A DNA stretch of 64,000 nucleotides, taken from the NCBI RefSeq assembly GCF_009846745.1, contig NZ_AQPF01000016.1, positions 1-64,000 on the forward strand, written 5' to 3'. Of this stretch, positions 47,434 to 56,682 are shown piece after piece. The position numbers and the translations under genes are program-made. Every line of letters begins with the position of its first letter. The stretch's first letter is position 1. Below the pieces are notes generated by a model that saw nothing but the letters and a program-made list of their open reading frames with translations, was not told where the DNA came from and searched no databases. The DNA comes from Alloalcanivorax xiamenensis. Its GTDB lineage: Bacteria > Pseudomonadota > Gammaproteobacteria > Pseudomonadales > Alcanivoracaceae.

Positions 47434-49917
47434 TCAGGGTCGTTCCGCCAGCGCCTCCGTGTCTGCCCGTTGCGTCGGCCGCCAGCGCTCCAGGAACATC
47501 GCCATGGGCGCGGCGATGTACATGGAAGAGGTGGTGCCGACAACAATGCCGAACAGCACCGGCAGGGCGAAGCTGGCCACCGCGCCGCCACCCAGCAACC
47601 CCATCGGCAGCAGGGCCAGGAAGGTGGTGGCGGAGGTGAACAAAGTGCGGGTCAGCACCTGGGTCAGACTGACGTTGATGAGCGTCTCCAACGGCTGATC
47701 CGGATTGAGCTTCTGGTTTTCACGGATGCGATCGAACACCACCACTTTGTCGTTCACCGAGTAACCGATCAGCGTCAGCAGGGCGGCGATGGCGGTGAGG
47801 TTGAATTCCACCCCGGTCAGCACAAAGAACCCCAGTGTCTTGCTCACGTCCAGCAGCAGAGTGATCAGTGCCGCCCAGGCGAAATGCCGTTCGAAGCGCA
47901 GCCGCAGGTAGGCGAACATGCCCGCCCCGGCCAGTAGCACCGCCAGGATGCTGGCTTCAATGAAGCCACCGCTGACCGCCGGGCCGACCATATCCACCCG
48001 TGGAAAACGGCTGCCGGCGTCCAATCGGGTGATCGCCGTCTTCGCCGTTTCCACCCTGGCGTTACCCTCGTCGCTGGCGGGCATCCGCACCAGGAAATGG
48101 CCGTCATTGGCGAACGGCTGCAACGCCGCGTCGGTGAGGCCGGCGTCCCGCAATGCCTGACGCAGAGTATTCTCCGGCAGTGACGCCGGCACCTGAACTT
48201 CCATGGCGGTGCCGCCGAGGAAATCGATGCCCTGGTTCAGTCCCGGCCAGACCAGAGCGCCAAGGGACAGTGCCGAGAGCAGCACCGACAGCACGATGCC
48301 CAACGCCTTCACGCGCATGAACTGGATCGGCCGCTGGCGTTGCCGCAGGCGCTGAAACCCGGGGATCTCCGGCAGCGCCAGCGGTTGCCGCTGCCGCCGT
48401 CGCAGCCGCCACTCCATCAGCAGCCGGGTCACCGACACCGAAGTGAACATCGACACCAGCAGACCCACCGCCATGGTCACGGCGAAGCCGCGCACCGGAC
48501 CGCTGCCGAAACCGAACAGCAGCCCGACGGCGATCAGCGTGGTGATATTGGCGTCGACGATGGTGGCGAAGGCACGCTGGAAGCCGGCGCGCAGGGCCGC
48601 CATGGCGTTCTTGCCTTTCTCGGTTTCCTCGCGGATGCGTTCATTGATCAGGATATTGGCGTCCACCGCCATGCCGATGCCAAGGATCAGACCGGCGATG
48701 CCCGGCAGCGTCAGGGTGGCGCCAAAACTGGCCAGCAAGCCCAGTACCAGCAGCACGTTGATGGCCAGGGCGGTGTTGGCGATCACGCCCCAGCGGCGAT
48801 AGATCGAGATCATGAACACCAGCACCAGGGCCGCGCCGAGGGCGCCGCTGATCACGCCCATGCGGATGGTGTCGCCGCCGAGTTCCGCGCCCACCGTGCG
48901 TTGCTCCACCACTTGCAACGGGGCGGGCAGGGAGCCGGCGCGTAGTAACATGGCCAGGTCACCGGCCTGCTGTGGGGTGAAGTTGCCGCTGATTTCACCG
49001 CGACCGGCGGTGATCGGAGTCCGGATCACCGGCGCGGTGATGACCTCGCCGTCCAGCACCACCGCGAAGGGCCGGCCCACGTTGTGGGTGGTAATGTCGC
49101 CGAACAGGCGGCCACCGTCGCTGTCCAGAGTGAAATTCACCACCGGCTGATGAGTACGGCTGTCGAAGCCCAGGCGGGCGTCGGCCAGCTGTCCGCCGTC
49201 CAGTAAAGGCGTGGCCTCGACCTGGTAGCGCCGGCCGTCCTCCGCTCCCGGTAGCGCCAGGGTACGATCCGGGCCGCTGCCATCGGCGACCAGGTGGAAG
49301 GTCAGGCGCGCGGTGCGGCCGAGCAGGGCGGTGATGCGTTCCGGATCGGTAACGCCGGGCAGTTGCACCAGAATGGCATCGTCGCCCTGGCGGGTGACCC
49401 GGGGTTCCACCACGCCGGTTTCATCAATGCGGCGGCGCACTACATCCAGGCTGCGTTCCACCGCATCGCTGACCACCTGTTGCGACAGACTGGAAGAAGG
49501 CCGTAACAGCAGAAACAGACCATCGTGAGTCACGGCGAGTTGGCGGCGGCCCTGATTGTCCCGGATGTCCGCGGCCAGCCGCTCGGCGGCTTCCATGGCG
49601 GCAGCCGGGCGAATGGCCAGGCGTACATGATCAGCGTCGACGACCGGGCGGCCATGTTGAATACCGTTGCGGTCCAGGCGCTGGCTCAGCTCCTGAGCGA
49701 TCTTGCGGGTTTTCTCGGCCAGCAGTGGTCCCTGTTCGACTTTCAGCAGCACATGGGAGCCGCCCTGGAGGTCCAACCCCAGGGACAGGTGGTGTTGACG
49801 ATACCAGTCCGGCGCCCATTGCAACGACGTCGGTGGCAGGATACTCGGCAGTGCGGCGAGCACACCAAGCAGAATGACGAGGGCATAGGCCGTCGCCCGT
49901 AAGCGAAATCGGTTCAA
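47434..49917 (-). CDS. secDF: fused SecD-SecF protein-export membrane protein
   Basis: An 827-residue fusion. SecD part: GLDLQGGSHVLLKVE, P1 domain, six membrane helices with GIGMAVDANILINERIREE. SecF part from about residue 540: GLNQGIDFLGGTAMEVQVP and the second helix set with IGYSVNDKVVVFDRIREN. SecDF uses the proton motive force to help release of secreted proteins. Gammaproteobacteria usually encode secD and secF separately beside yajC, so this fused version is likely a second, specialised copy. ATG 49917 follows GGAG. Confidence 0.93.
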   Translation of the reverse strand: MNRFRLRATAYALVILLGVLAALPSILPPTSLQWAPDWYRQHHLSLGLDLQGGSHVLLKVEQGPLLAEKTRKIAQELSQRLDRNGIQHGRPVVDADHVRLAIRPAAAMEAAERLAADIRDNQGRRQLAVTHDGLFLLLRPSSSLSQQVVSDAVERSLDVVRRRIDETGVVEPRVTRQGDDAILVQLPGVTDPERITALLGRTARLTFHLVADGSGPDRTLALPGAEDGRRYQVEATPLLDGGQLADARLGFDSRTHQPVVNFTLDSDGGRLFGDITTHNVGRPFAVVLDGEVITAPVIRTPITAGRGEISGNFTPQQAGDLAMLLRAGSLPAPLQVVEQRTVGAELGGDTIRMGVISGALGAALVLVFMISIYRRWGVIANTALAINVLLVLGLLASFGATLTLPGIAGLILGIGMAVDANILINERIREETEKGKNAMAALRAGFQRAFATIVDANITTLIAVGLLFGFGSGPVRGFAVTMAVGLLVSMFTSVSVTRLLMEWRLRRRQRQPLALPEIPGFQRLRQRQRPIQFMRVKALGIVLSVLLSALSLGALVWPGLNQGIDFLGGTAMEVQVPASLPENTLRQALRDAGLTDAALQPFANDGHFLVRMPASDEGNARVETAKTAITRLDAGSRFPRVDMVGPAVSGGFIEASILAVLLAGAGMFAYLRLRFERHFAWAALITLLLDVSKTLGFFVLTGVEFNLTAIAALLTLIGYSVNDKVVVFDRIRENQKLNPDQPLETLINVSLTQVLTRTLFTSATTFLALLPMGLLGGGAVASFALPVLFGIVVGTTSSMYIAAPMAMFLERWRPTQRADTEALAERP

Positions 49918-49991
49918 GTTCGTTCTCCATTAAAACCACTCTCCGCCGGGCGCGCGCCCGAAGGCGCCACCTTGTGGCGGTGTTCTTGGCG

Positions 49992-50378
49992 TCAGAGCAT
50001 GGAGAACGCGGGTGGGGCGCGGGGAGCCTGTGGTCGGTGGTGCTCGACAGCCACCGCCAGGGGGTGGTGCGGAGGAAGCGGGCCAGGGCGGGACGATGCC
50101 GGCGGCACCGACGGCAGCCACGGTAGTAGCGCTGCGTTACCGCCGTTGTCGTGGTGATCAGCGGCGAAAGTATCGCCACGGACCTGGTAGCCGGAGGGCA
50201 GAGCCAGTTGAGCGGCACCGTCGAGGGGCCGGGTGTGCGGTCCGACTTTGGCGGTACCAGACGCCTGACCGGAATGCGGTGCGGCAAGCAGCATCAGCAC
50301 CCATAGCAGATGGGCGAGCAGACTCCCTGTCGGTGCCCGACGGTGGGAGCGAAGGCTGCGTGACGACAGAGCGACCAA
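49992..50378 (-). CDS. small secreted His-rich protein
   Basis: 128 residues with an N-terminal signal-like stretch (LLAHLLWVLMLLAAPHSGQA). The mature part is rich in His and Pro (DTFAADHHDNGGN, PPHHPLAVAVEHHRPQAPRA), reminiscent of small periplasmic metal-binding proteins, though no family is recognised. TTG start at 50378 without a clear ribosome site. It lies 74 bases upstream of secDF on the same strand, so could be co-transcribed. Modest confidence that it is expressed. Confidence 0.55.
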   Translation of the reverse strand: MVALSSRSLRSHRRAPTGSLLAHLLWVLMLLAAPHSGQASGTAKVGPHTRPLDGAAQLALPSGYQVRGDTFAADHHDNGGNAALLPWLPSVPPASSRPGPLPPHHPLAVAVEHHRPQAPRAPPAFSML

Positions 50379-50525
50379 GTGAGGTTTCCGGCGATGGTGG
50401 ATTGACGGTCAAACCGGCTTAATTAAAAACAGTAGCGCCAGCAGATGGGGGCGGCGGGTAGCGGCTTCAACGGAGGCGTTGAAAAATGGACCTTCTTGAT
50501 CTTGATTTGAGATTAAAAAAAGATG

Positions 50526-50768
50526 CTATCTCATTGAAAATAAAGCAGTCAATATCCCGATCAACATCATCGCCAACAGCAGGGTGGCGGCCATCGACAC
50601 CCCACGGGCCCACAATGTGAAGGGGCGCCCCACTGGGTCCACGCGGCCGGCCGCCATGGCATCCAAGTCCTTCCGCGCCCACCACCAGACCACCGGCCCC
50701 AACGGTGCGAACAGCAGCAGGCTGATCACCGCCAGGAGCAGCAGTGGACCGCCGCGATCCGGGATCAC
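50526..50768 (-). CDS. small two-TM membrane protein
   Basis: 80 residues from GTG 50768, which overlaps the stop of the EamA gene as GTGA, a strong indication of translational coupling. Two hydrophobic helices (LLLLAVISLLLFAPLGPVVWW, ATLLLAMMLIGILTALF) flank a short loop with WARKDLDAMAAGRVDPVGR, resembling DUF4190-like or DUF805-like small membrane proteins. Function unknown; likely works with or is simply co-expressed with the exporter. Confidence 0.78.
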   Translation of the reverse strand: MIPDRGGPLLLLAVISLLLFAPLGPVVWWWARKDLDAMAAGRVDPVGRPFTLWARGVSMAATLLLAMMLIGILTALFSMR

Positions 50769-51733
50769 GCGCGTGCCGCCCGGCGTTGATCGATCCAGCG
50801 TTTGAGCACCCGCCGTATCGCGCCCCAGCGGTTGACCAGCAGCGCCAGAAAGATCATCGCGCAGCCGCTCAGTTGGGTGGCGTTCATGGTTTCGCCGAAC
50901 CAGAATGCCGCCAGCAGCGCGGTCCACATTGGTTCCAGGATCATGATCACCACACCATGGCTGTGCATGGACAGGCTCTGTGCGTAGGTCTGCAGAAAGA
51001 ACCGCGCGGCGGTGCCCAGGGTGGCACTGGCAACCACCCAGGCCGCGATCACCAGGCCCAGTTCGCCGGAATGGAAAGTGGGACTCCAGGGCTCCAGCAG
51101 CAGGGAGGCGGTGCCGGTGACCAGCCCCACCGTGCCCAACACCACGGAGGTCAGCGCCAGTGCCGGTACCCGTTCGCGGGTGGTGATCCGGCCACCGGCG
51201 CCGGTGATGGTGGCGTTATTGGCGGCGCGGGTGTTGAGGGTGAAAAACAACGCGAAAATCGTCGCCGAGGCGAGAAAGAACAGCTGCCCCAACTCGGCCT
51301 GGAAGCCACCGTCCAGAGATAGCAGCGCCAGCCCGCACACCGCCACCGGCAGCGCCAGCCAGGTACTCAGCGGTGGCTGCTCCTTGAACACCAGGCGCGC
51401 CATTACCGGGACCAGCACTACACCAAGACTGGTGATGAAAGCGCCTTCACCGACATGGTTGCCGTAGTGCAGTCCCATGATCCAGAAACTCATGGCGGTG
51501 CCGAACACCATGCCTACCTGGACGCTGCGCCAGTACTGATCCCGATTCATGCGGCGCAATTGCCGCTGTCCCACCAAAGCCAGAATCAGGCCGGCCAGCA
51601 GAAAACGCAGGCACATGAACAGAAGAGGCGGCATCAGCAACACCGCCTCCTTGGAGAACATCCAACTGACTGCCGCCAACAAGGTCACGCAGACCAGCAG
51701 AAGATCCGATTTGGTCGAACTGGGAAGGACCAT
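50765..51733 (-). CDS. EamA-family drug/metabolite exporter
   Basis: A 322-residue DMT-superfamily permease with ten membrane helices in two EamA repeats (first: MFSKEAVLLMPPLLFMCLRFL; second: ALFFTLNTRAANNA, then GVVIMILEPMWTALLAAFWF). Substrate is unknown. Proteins of this family export amino acids, purines or drugs. The start at ATG 51733 lies about 108 bases from a family 4 repeat. Confidence 0.88.
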   Translation of the reverse strand: MVLPSSTKSDLLLVCVTLLAAVSWMFSKEAVLLMPPLLFMCLRFLLAGLILALVGQRQLRRMNRDQYWRSVQVGMVFGTAMSFWIMGLHYGNHVGEGAFITSLGVVLVPVMARLVFKEQPPLSTWLALPVAVCGLALLSLDGGFQAELGQLFFLASATIFALFFTLNTRAANNATITGAGGRITTRERVPALALTSVVLGTVGLVTGTASLLLEPWSPTFHSGELGLVIAAWVVASATLGTAARFFLQTYAQSLSMHSHGVVIMILEPMWTALLAAFWFGETMNATQLSGCAMIFLALLVNRWGAIRRVLKRWIDQRRAARA

Positions 51734-51840
51734 AACTCCGCTACAAGTGTGGGGCCGCCTTGCACGGCGATGCGGATTCTAGCACGGCGGCATGGCGGCT
51801 TCACCGGCCACGGGCCGGGCCGTGGGATCGCTGGATACTT

Positions 51841-51981
51841 AGAGCCTGTTGACGATCTTTACGCCGCCGCGCCGGAGTTCCCTTCTCTCCTGGTGGACTC
51901 TCCACCTAAAGTAAGTGGGGCCCGGCCCTCCGGGAGTTTTCCAGCAGCAACGCGGTGGCGTAAAGATCGTGAACAGGCTCT
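51841..51981. repeat. MITE-like element with AGAGCCTGTT termini (family 4)
   Basis: 141 bases with 31-base terminal inverted repeats carrying two mismatches (51841-51871 and 51951-51981). Interior is unrelated to the copy at 27368-27538 apart from the ends. The right end overlaps the last base of the CopD-like stop codon. Confidence 0.78.
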
Positions 51982-52448
51982 TAGAAATAGGGGCCGGCGG
52001 CGGCGATGCTGATCACCAGCAGCCCCAGCAGCAGGTTGATGCCGACAATGCGCCGGATCTGTCCTATCTGAAAGGCGGCGTCTGCGTTGTGACGCACTGT
52101 CACCGCCTGGCGCAGACGGCGGAACGGAGCAAAGTAAACGTGGGCGAACAGCGCCATCATTACCAGGCCCAGCGCCAGCATGGTATGCACATAGGCGCCA
52201 GTGGAACCCATACCTCCATAGACACCGAACACCATCCACAGGCCAGTGATCAACAACACCGCCACGCAACCCCATACCCAGTGGAAAAAACGGTCCAGTG
52301 TGTGCAGCCACAAGCGTGGCCGGGACTCCGGATCCAGAGTGGCACCCATGGCGGGGCGCAAAGCCATGTAGGCGAAAAACATGCCGCCGACCCAAATCAC
52401 CGCCGCCAGTATATGCAGCACTAAAGGCACGGCCATGGACAACACCAT
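51981..52448 (-). CDS. CopD-family membrane protein
   Basis: 155 residues with four membrane helices. VLHILAAVIWVGGMFFAYMAL with its early His and TLDRFFHWVWGCVAVLLITGL are typical of CopD-like or DUF2214-type proteins, and a third/fourth helix has HTMLALGLVMMALFAHVYFAPF. Such proteins occur in copper handling; no copper locus is near, so the role is unclear. ATG 52448 has GGGAGAG upstream. The stop lies on the edge of a family 4 repeat, which may have set the C-terminus. Confidence 0.78.
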   Translation of the reverse strand: MVLSMAVPLVLHILAAVIWVGGMFFAYMALRPAMGATLDPESRPRLWLHTLDRFFHWVWGCVAVLLITGLWMVFGVYGGMGSTGAYVHTMLALGLVMMALFAHVYFAPFRRLRQAVTVRHNADAAFQIGQIRRIVGINLLLGLLVISIAAAGPYF

Positions 52449-52576
52449 CGTTTTCTCTCCCAGGGATAAAAGCGGAACAATCGTCAGTATGGACGCAGGA
52501 ACGAAGTGTAGCAGGAGGCGGAGAGGGCAGCACCACAATCGCTGCTCATGAACCGCTGCCTTGCAACAGGCCAGAC

Positions 52577-52651
52577 CGATTCGCTGGCAAGCCGGCCTCC
52601 CACGGAACAATCCACGAAGCCGCTGTGGGAAGCCGGCTTGCCAGCGAATCG
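52577..52651. repeat. REP-like palindrome (family 2)
   Basis: Twenty-six-base arms with one mismatch (52577-52602 and 52626-52651; CGATTCGCTGGCAAGCCGGC... and its complement) in the divergent gap between the CopD-like gene and mtfA. The TGTGGGA/TCCCAC ends and GCCGGCTTGCCAGCGAAT core match Pseudomonas-type REPs. Confidence 0.8.
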
Positions 52652-52765
52652 GCGTGCCGGCGCTCTGAAACAGCCTGCAATCGTTCCATGCTTGTACGTG
52701 TCGTGGGAACGGGGCAAGCTGCCTGAGCGCTGCCGCGCGATCCTGTTCTGCCTGCTGGACCTCGC

Positions 52766-53527
52766 ATGTTCGACCGTACCCGTCTGTGGTTGGAAAACCG
52801 ACGTTTGGCCCGTTTGCCGGTGACCCGGGAACAATGGGAGCACGCCATTGCTGATTGGGCACCAGCGCGACGTTACCAGGGGGAGCGGCGCGAGCGATTG
52901 TTCCAACAGACGCTGCGCTTCCTGCTGCGCAAGGAGTTTCGGGGCGGCGGTGATTTCCAGGTGACGCCGGCCATGCAACTGAAGATCGCCACCATGGCGG
53001 TGGTGATGATCATGGGGCTGGACCTGGACTGGTACGACGGCTGGTACACGGTGATTGTCTACGAGGACGCCTTTGTCACGCCCGGCGACGAGATGGACGA
53101 GTTCGGCATCGTTCACAGTGAGGGGAGGGTGCTGGCCGGGGAAGCCTGGGACCGGGGACCGGTGCTGCTGTCCTGGCAGGATGTGCAGGCGGCGGCGTCG
53201 GAGCCGGGCTTCAATGTGGTGCTGCACGAGATGGCGCACAAACTGGATATGCGCAATGGCGCGGCCAACGGCGCGCCGCCACTGCATCACGGCATGGACG
53301 CCCGGGTCTGGCACGACACCTTCACTCGCGCCTGGAGCGCGCTGGAAAACGCCGAGCGGGAGGGGGAGCCCTTTCTCGATCCCTACGCCCTGCAGGATCC
53401 GGGAGAGTTTTTCGCGGTCATCACGGAAAGTTTTTTCGAAACGCCGGAGCCCCTCGAACAGATCCTGCCGGAGGTCTATGGCCAGTTGACTCTGTTCTAC
53501 CGGCAGGACCCGCTGCGCGGCCGCTGA
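52766..53527 (+). CDS. mtfA: MtfA-type zinc peptidase
   Basis: A 253-residue DUF980/MtfA protein. The HExxH zinc site is HEMAHKLDMRNG (about residues 154-165), with the later glutamate in FFAVITESFFETP. In E. coli MtfA (YeeI) binds the repressor Mlc and thereby affects ptsG; the family has aminopeptidase activity. No Mlc or PTS genes are near. ATG 52766 is supported by the conserved WLENRRLARLPVT N-terminus. Confidence 0.9.
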   Translation: MFDRTRLWLENRRLARLPVTREQWEHAIADWAPARRYQGERRERLFQQTLRFLLRKEFRGGGDFQVTPAMQLKIATMAVVMIMGLDLDWYDGWYTVIVYEDAFVTPGDEMDEFGIVHSEGRVLAGEAWDRGPVLLSWQDVQAAASEPGFNVVLHEMAHKLDMRNGAANGAPPLHHGMDARVWHDTFTRAWSALENAEREGEPFLDPYALQDPGEFFAVITESFFETPEPLEQILPEVYGQLTLFYRQDPLRGR

Positions 53528-53714
53528 CCCCGTTTTACAACCCTTTACCACCGCGACCCCAGGGAATTCGCGGGCCTGTGAAATTTTTCCTCCTTTTCTA
53601 TTGAACGGCCGCGCCGTTAGCCCTATCACAATATTGAAACCCCCGGGTCATTACCGGGTCACAAACCGGTCCGGTCCCGGGGCGCTCATTACAGGCGAGA
53701 GAAAGGAGTCACGC

Positions 53715-54845
53715 TTGAGAGTCGTCGATACCACGTTGTTTTACGCGCAGTCCAGCGGCGGGGTACACACCTATGTGGACAGCAAGCGCAAGGGACTGTT
53801 GGCCAGGGACATCGAACACAAGGTGGTGTACCCGGGGGCGGAGACAGTGCTGCAGGGTGATTTGATTCAACTGCCGGCGCTCAACCTGCCAATGGCGCCG
53901 GGTTTCCGCTTTCCCACCCGGGTCGGGCTGTGGAGTCATATTATCGCCGGCCTGCAACCGGACCTGATAGAGGCCGGCGACCCCTACACACCGGCCTGGT
54001 CGGCCCGCCAGGCAGCGCGCTTGCTGGACGTGCCGGCGGTGGCCTTTTACCACTCCGATTTGATCACGCTTCTGCACAACCGCATCAGTCCGATACTGGA
54101 CGGGGCCTCCCGTGCCTACGTCAGAAAGCTTTACGACGGCTTCGATCTGGTGCTCAGCCCGTCCCGGGTGATGGCCGAACGGCTGTGGGACTGTGGTCTG
54201 CACAATGTGGAAATCCAGCCGTTGGGCGTGGACGCTCACGTTTTTCATCCCAACCGGGCCGACCCGTTGGCTCGGGCGCGTCTGGGGCTCGGCGAACACG
54301 AGCGTTTATTGGTGTTCGCCGGTCGCGGCTCCCAGGAGAAGCATCTGCCAGTGTTGTTCGATGCCATGCGGAAGCTGGGCTCCGGTTATCACCTGTTGCT
54401 GATCGGTACCGGAGCGCAGCCGGAGGCACCGGGTAACACCACGGTATTCGAGGGGTTTCTGCCGGCGACGGAAGTGGCGGCCTGGCTGGCGTCGTCGGAT
54501 GTGCTGCTGCACGCCGGGGATCAGGAAACCTTCGGGCTGGTCGCGCTCGAGGCCATGGCCTCCGGAATCCCGGTGATCTGTGCCGATGGCGGTGCCTTGC
54601 CGGAAGTGGTGCCGGAGGAGTGTGGAATAAGAGTGCCGCCCCATGACGGGGAGGCCATGGCGGCGGCGGTGCGGGCCCTGTTCGGGGAACTTGACCCGGT
54701 AGCCATGGGTGAGCGAGCGCGACGCCACGTGGAGGTGGAGCACGGTTGGGACAAGGTGGTGGACAGTCTGGTGCGCCATTACCAGCGACTGGTTGGCGCC
54801 CGTCCTGAAACACGGATATCGGAGCACCATGGCCCACAAACCTGA
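53715..54845 (+). CDS. GT4-type glycosyltransferase
   Basis: A 376-residue retaining glycosyltransferase with two Rossmann halves. The first carries DTTLFYAQSSGGVHTYVDSK, with the GGV donor-loop; the second HLLLIGTGAQPEAPGNTT and the E-x7-E region GDQETFGLVALEAMASGIPVI. TTG 53715 is the start: AAAGGAG precedes it by six bases and the conserved LRVVDTTLFYA begins there. The next gene overlaps it by 17 bases. Sugar and acceptor unknown; the family includes mannosyltransferases acting on lipids. Confidence 0.88.
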   Translation: MRVVDTTLFYAQSSGGVHTYVDSKRKGLLARDIEHKVVYPGAETVLQGDLIQLPALNLPMAPGFRFPTRVGLWSHIIAGLQPDLIEAGDPYTPAWSARQAARLLDVPAVAFYHSDLITLLHNRISPILDGASRAYVRKLYDGFDLVLSPSRVMAERLWDCGLHNVEIQPLGVDAHVFHPNRADPLARARLGLGEHERLLVFAGRGSQEKHLPVLFDAMRKLGSGYHLLLIGTGAQPEAPGNTTVFEGFLPATEVAAWLASSDVLLHAGDQETFGLVALEAMASGIPVICADGGALPEVVPEECGIRVPPHDGEAMAAAVRALFGELDPVAMGERARRHVEVEHGWDKVVDSLVRHYQRLVGARPETRISEHHGPQT

Positions 54846-55602
54846 CCACCAGCCGGACAGCGCCTTTCTGCTATCGCTGCACGATGTGTGTCCGGCCACC
54901 TGGCCGGATTATCAGCCGTTGCTGCGCGCCCTTGAGCGCCACCCGCGGATTCCGCTGACTTTGCTGGTGGTGCCGGACTTCCATGGCGGCGGGGGCTTTA
55001 TCGAGGACAAGCGGTTTTGTCAGGCACTGGAACAGCGCCGCCGGCGTGGTGACGAACTGGTACTGCATGGCTACTACCACCATGACGACAGTCCCCCTCC
55101 GGCGACGCCGGGGGACTGGGTGCGCCGGCGTTTGTTGACGCATGAAGGTGAGTTCGCGGCCCTGGACCGGCGAGCGGCGGCGGTGCGAATACAGCGGGGG
55201 TTGGCGATGTTTCATCAGCTCGGTTGGTGGTCCCGTGGCTTCGTGCCTCCGGGTTGGATGACCAGCGCTGGTTCACGCGCCGCCATCGCCGAAGCCGGGT
55301 TCGCTTATTGGACGGATCGGGACGGTTTCCATTATCCCGCCAGCGACCTGTTTCTGCCGACGCCAACGCTGGTGTGGTCAGCCCGATCACCATGGCGGCG
55401 CGGGCTGTTCCAGGGCGTCAATCGGATGCGCGAGTGGATGCATCATGCTTCACCGGTATTGCGCTTGGCGGTGCACCCAGTGGACATGCGCCATTCACGT
55501 TCACGGCGCGCCTGGATCGCCGCCATTGAGCGGCTGGCCGGATGTCGCCGGGCGTTGACCAAATCCCAATGGATTGACGAACTGACCGGGGAGGCCCCGT
55601 GA
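54829..55602 (+). CDS. DUF2334/polysaccharide deacetylase-like protein
   Basis: A 257-residue NodB-like fold. Opening motif LLSLHDVCPATW has the family His/Asp (HD), followed by LTLLVVPDFHGG and ELVLHGYYHHDD with the metal-ligand HxxxH-like cluster. These proteins deacetylate N-acetyl sugars. It overlaps both neighbours (glycosyltransferase start side by 17 bases, flippase by 4), so the three act as a coupled cassette. Confidence 0.85.
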   Translation: MAHKPDHQPDSAFLLSLHDVCPATWPDYQPLLRALERHPRIPLTLLVVPDFHGGGGFIEDKRFCQALEQRRRRGDELVLHGYYHHDDSPPPATPGDWVRRRLLTHEGEFAALDRRAAAVRIQRGLAMFHQLGWWSRGFVPPGWMTSAGSRAAIAEAGFAYWTDRDGFHYPASDLFLPTPTLVWSARSPWRRGLFQGVNRMREWMHHASPVLRLAVHPVDMRHSRSRRAWIAAIERLAGCRRALTKSQWIDELTGEAP

Positions 55603-56594
55603 GGCGCCGCTGGTGGCTGTTGCTCCTGGCCCTGGGATTGGGGGCGCTGGTGCCGCTGGTGCTGGGGGGCGCGGGTGCCTTTCATGGGTTGACGCATATT
55701 CCGGCGGCCTGGTTGCTGCTGATGGTGGCGATGATCTTCCTGTGCTGGAACCTCAATGCCTGGCGATTGCGCATTATGCTGGCGGATCGCGCCGAGGGCC
55801 TGGGCCACGGCGGTGCTCTCGCCACGGTGATGGCCACTGAATGCGCGCTCAATGCCACCCCCGGCGGCAGTGGCGCGCCCTTTACGCTGGTGGCGCTATT
55901 GCGTCGTTATCAGGTGACACCGGCCACCGCCACGGCGGTGTTCGCGGTGGATCAGATCACTGACCTGGTGGTGTTTCTGGTACTGCTGCCGACGGTGGCT
56001 CTGTACGGGCTGAGCCGTTATCTGGATCTTGAGGGCTGGTGGCAACTGGCATTGCCGATGGTATTGCTGGGTCTGGCACTGCTGCTGTGTTGGGCGGTGG
56101 CGAACCGGTTCAGTGATATCCTGCGCTTCACCGACCCCTGGCTGGAACGCTGGCAGGTGCCGTTGCGGCGGCGGCGTGCCCTGGCCCGCGCGTTGCTGCG
56201 CTTTCGCCAGAGCATGGCGGAAACCCTGCGAGTGCCGCGCCGCCGTTTGATGGCGCTGTTCGGCCTGTGCCTGACGCACTGGCTGCTGCGGTATTCGGTG
56301 ATCTATCTCACTGTGCTGGCATTGGGTAAGCATGTGGATTGGGTATACGGTTTTTTTGTGCAGATGATGGCGATGGGGGCGGGTTACCTGACTCTGCTAC
56401 CCGGTGGCGCCGGCGGAGCGGAGGTGGCCGGTGCCGCTTTGCTGGCCCCCTGGCTGGGAACCATGACCACCGCCACGGTGTTGCTGGTGTGGCGGTTCAT
56501 GACCTTTTATCTGTATCTACTGGTCGGTGGCGGCTGTCTTCTGGCACTGGCTGGCCGCGAAGCCACGGCGATGCTTGGCCACGGGGAGCGCTGA
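55599..56594 (+). CDS. UPF0104/lysylphosphatidylglycerol-synthase-like membrane protein
   Basis: A 331-residue polytopic membrane protein of the UPF0104/YbhN group (PF03706 type) with eight or so helices. Conserved EC-NATPGGSGAP-type segment ATECALNATPGGSGAPFTL and LTLLPGGAGGAEVAGA match the LPG_synthase_TM family. GTG start at 55599 overlaps the deacetylase stop (GTGA). Members probably flip or transfer glycolipids. Together with its upstream genes this looks like a lipid-linked sugar pathway. Confidence 0.87.
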   Translation: MRRRWWLLLLALGLGALVPLVLGGAGAFHGLTHIPAAWLLLMVAMIFLCWNLNAWRLRIMLADRAEGLGHGGALATVMATECALNATPGGSGAPFTLVALLRRYQVTPATATAVFAVDQITDLVVFLVLLPTVALYGLSRYLDLEGWWQLALPMVLLGLALLLCWAVANRFSDILRFTDPWLERWQVPLRRRRALARALLRFRQSMAETLRVPRRRLMALFGLCLTHWLLRYSVIYLTVLALGKHVDWVYGFFVQMMAMGAGYLTLLPGGAGGAEVAGAALLAPWLGTMTTATVLLVWRFMTFYLYLLVGGGCLLALAGREATAMLGHGER

Positions 56595-56682
56595 TTTATG
56601 TGATTGACGTCACATTTTAATCCGTGCTCTATTCAGGGCGGGAATGACCAAAACCAAATAACAACACAATAAGGATTTCAGT

